Position numbers and translations under genes: made by a program. Below are positions 6,785-7,804 of a stretch of DNA of 7,804 nt, in pieces (position 1 is the first letter of the stretch; each line of letters starts with the position of its first letter). This DNA comes from Bacillota bacterium (GTDB lineage Bacteria > Bacillota_I > Bacilli_A > Acholeplasmatales > Acholeplasmataceae): contig JAEYXZ010000103.1 in the NCBI GenBank assembly GCA_023431045.1, positions 1-7,804 on the forward strand. Reading direction: 5' to 3'. The notes beneath the pieces were generated by a model. That model saw only the letters and a program-made list of their open reading frames with translations, did not search any database and was not told the DNA's origin.

Positions 6785-6796
6785 TGTAAACGGTTT
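6785..6796. promoter_or_regulatory. LacI-family (CcpA/MalR-like) operator upstream of the amylase
   Basis: TGTAAACGGTTT differs by one base from each strong box in the divergent region (TGTAAACGCTTT and TGCAAACGGTTT). Extended to 14 bases (TGTAAACGGTTTGA) it fits the cre consensus TGWAANCGNTNWCA at all but one defined position. It lies about 24 bp upstream of the candidate amylase -35, beyond the terminator hairpin. That is a position more usual for activation than for simple repression. Regulator and sign of control are inference. Confidence 0.55.
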
Positions 6797-6815
6797 GAGA
6801 TTTTATGTTATGGCT

Positions 6816-7622
6816 TTATGCATAAGTCTTGCGTAAGAAGACGAGTAGAACTAACATCACAACAATTCCCAGTGCTAGGTTGAAGACCACACTTGCAAAT
6901 CCAGGTAGGATTAATCCAGCGATTAAGGATAGAATTGCTGGGAGTGTACTTGATATAATCACAAAGTTTATGCCTTCTTTAAATGACATAAAGTTTGCAA
7001 AACCAAATCTAAAGAGTTGAATGATACATGCCAATAGGATGACAAATATAATCGTTACACCGATTTGAACGACAGTATTTCTAAGTACAGTGTAAAGGAT
7101 AATATAGGTAGAAAACGAGCGTTCTAGACCAATCCCAAATTCATGAAAGGCATCAGAACGAGCTTGATCAGTCATTAAGTTGATTTCATCAAAGTCAAAC
7201 ACAGCAACTTCAAAACCTTTATAGCCATCACTGATCAAATGATTACCTTCACCATCGGTGAAGATAATCTTATCTTCCATTAAAAGTACTGATTTGATGG
7301 ATGGATCAAATGAAGTAGAAGTGTAATTGAAGACATAAAGAATGTCACCATGTGTTCGTTCAACATTTTCCTCAGTCATGTTAAGTTTACCAGCTGCTAT
7401 ACGTCCGCTTGGTAAATTCCATTCTGGTGTTGCATCCAAAAAATCTTGTTCAATAAAATCGAGTTTAGAACCTTGTTCTTCAAATGTAAGCCAGGTTAAT
7501 GGGAAATTGCTGATGAGAACAAGTAATATAAAATATATCAATGTTTTCCACAATTTTTCAGAAGTTCTTGTCAGTAATTTAGGAAATTGAAATCCCCATT
7601 TAAAGTATTTTATGATAAACAT
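6816..7622 (-). CDS. DUF1189-like membrane protein of maltodextrin operons
   Basis: A 268-residue integral membrane protein resembling the DUF1189 family, of which Bacillus YvdJ, encoded in the maltodextrin operon, is a member. The biochemical role of the family is not established. The N-terminus is cytoplasmic (KYFKWGFQFPKL), followed by one membrane segment at about 25-45 ending LISNFPLTWL. A polar, acidic domain of about 120 residues (46-165) is predicted outside the membrane. Three hydrophobic segments follow at about 184-205, 219-239 and 243-264, with a basic end (LRKTYA). This 1 + ectodomain + 3 layout and the length suit the family. The ATG overlaps the TAA of the upstream gene (TAATG), and I see no good ribosome-binding site, so translation probably depends on coupling. 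The downstream hairpin at 6744-6769 ends the operon. The family call rests on topology, N-terminal motif and gene context, and is not certain. Confidence 0.72.
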   Translation of the reverse strand: MFIIKYFKWGFQFPKLLTRTSEKLWKTLIYFILLVLISNFPLTWLTFEEQGSKLDFIEQDFLDATPEWNLPSGRIAAGKLNMTEENVERTHGDILYVFNYTSTSFDPSIKSVLLMEDKIIFTDGEGNHLISDGYKGFEVAVFDFDEINLMTDQARSDAFHEFGIGLERSFSTYIILYTVLRNTVVQIGVTIIFVILLACIIQLFRFGFANFMSFKEGINFVIISSTLPAILSLIAGLILPGFASVVFNLALGIVVMLVLLVFLRKTYA

Positions 7623-7804
7623 TATCTTAAATCCGTATCTCTCATGGTTTTTGTTCGAATCACATCATTATTTCTGACGTTTTGTGGAGAGTAATCAAGA
7701 TCAATGACTTTTGTTTTAAAGATGTAGTCATGTAGTGTTCTTGAAACCATTTTCTCAGTTAGTGTGAAATAAGCAATAATCAAGTATAAACCAAATGTCA
7801 GTGT
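7622..7804 (-). CDS. C-terminal 60 codons of an unidentified membrane protein (partial)
   Basis: The frame entering from the right edge stays open for 60 codons and ends in TAA at 7624-7622. Both other minus-strand frames hit stops within this stretch. The visible part starts in a hydrophobic segment (TFGLYLIIAYFTL) and continues as a charged tail of about 45 residues rich in Arg, Lys and Asp (VSRTLHDYIF, KVIDLDYSP, IRTKTMRDTDLR), probably cytoplasmic. The stop overlaps the start of the DUF1189 gene by one base, so the two are co-translated. In Bacillus the gene before the DUF1189 protein is the maltodextrin permease MdxG (MalG type), but this tail does not look like the usual short MalG ending. 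It may be an extended permease or a different membrane protein. I do not assign a function. Confidence 0.75.
   Translation of the reverse strand, partial: TLTFGLYLIIAYFTLTEKMVSRTLHDYIFKTKVIDLDYSPQNVRNNDVIRTKTMRDTDLR

Noticed and set aside
6829..7590. Two plus-strand open frames opposite the DUF1189 gene
   Set aside because: They are antisense to a gene with coherent membrane topology, and their translations have no family features.

Overview
This is an AT-rich stretch from a low-GC Firmicutes/Mollicutes-type bacterium whose visible genes all point to breakdown and uptake of starch, glycogen or pullulan. The pullulanase ORF ends in TGA, that TGA overlaps the ATG of the next gene, and the many tryptophans in every reading frame are all encoded by TGG. 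UGA therefore works as a stop here. This excludes Mycoplasma/Spiroplasma-type recoding and fits an Acholeplasma-, Izemoplasma- or Haloplasma-like lineage, or another low-GC Bacillota. No LPXTG-type wall anchor is visible, and the membrane-anchored proteins are lipoproteins. This suits a wall-less cell but does not prove one. The genus is inference.

Layout. (1) 1-1318, minus strand: N-terminal 439 codons of a secreted protein with two tandem CBM41/PUD-like starch-binding modules, running off the left edge. (2) 1319-1492: a divergent regulatory region with a tandem 28-bp repeat carrying LacI-family (CcpA/MalR-like) operator motifs, and a promoter facing each way. (3) 1493-4459, plus strand: a complete secreted type I pullulanase (CBM41, CBM48, GH13 catalytic domain, C-terminal Ig-like domain). 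It is translationally coupled through an ATGA overlap to (4) 4456-4836, a 126-residue lipoprotein of unknown function. (5) 4862-4901: a bidirectional terminator between convergent genes. (6) 4933-6690, minus strand: a GH13 alpha-amylase-family lipoprotein with an InlB/Flg_new-type beta repeat as a stalk. (7) 6691-6815: amylase promoter, the terminator of the operon to its right, and a third copy of the operator motif. (8) 6816-7622, minus strand: a DUF1189-like membrane protein of the kind found in maltodextrin-uptake operons. (9) 7622-7804, minus strand: the last 60 codons of an unidentified membrane protein that overlaps (8) by one base.

Likely joint working (inference): the secreted CBM41 proteins bind and debranch alpha-1,4/1,6-glucans outside the cell, the surface-tethered amylase trims the products to maltodextrins, and the minus-strand operon entering from the right (DUF1189 plus membrane proteins) serves their uptake. 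The shared motif TGYAAACGSTTT upstream of both transcription blocks suggests one sugar-responsive LacI-family regulator. I see no mobile element, CRISPR array, tRNA or rRNA gene. The window reads as a coherent glucan-utilisation locus rather than a new defence or mobility system. Its least explained parts are the coupled small lipoprotein, the 28-bp operator repeat and the membrane protein at the right edge.
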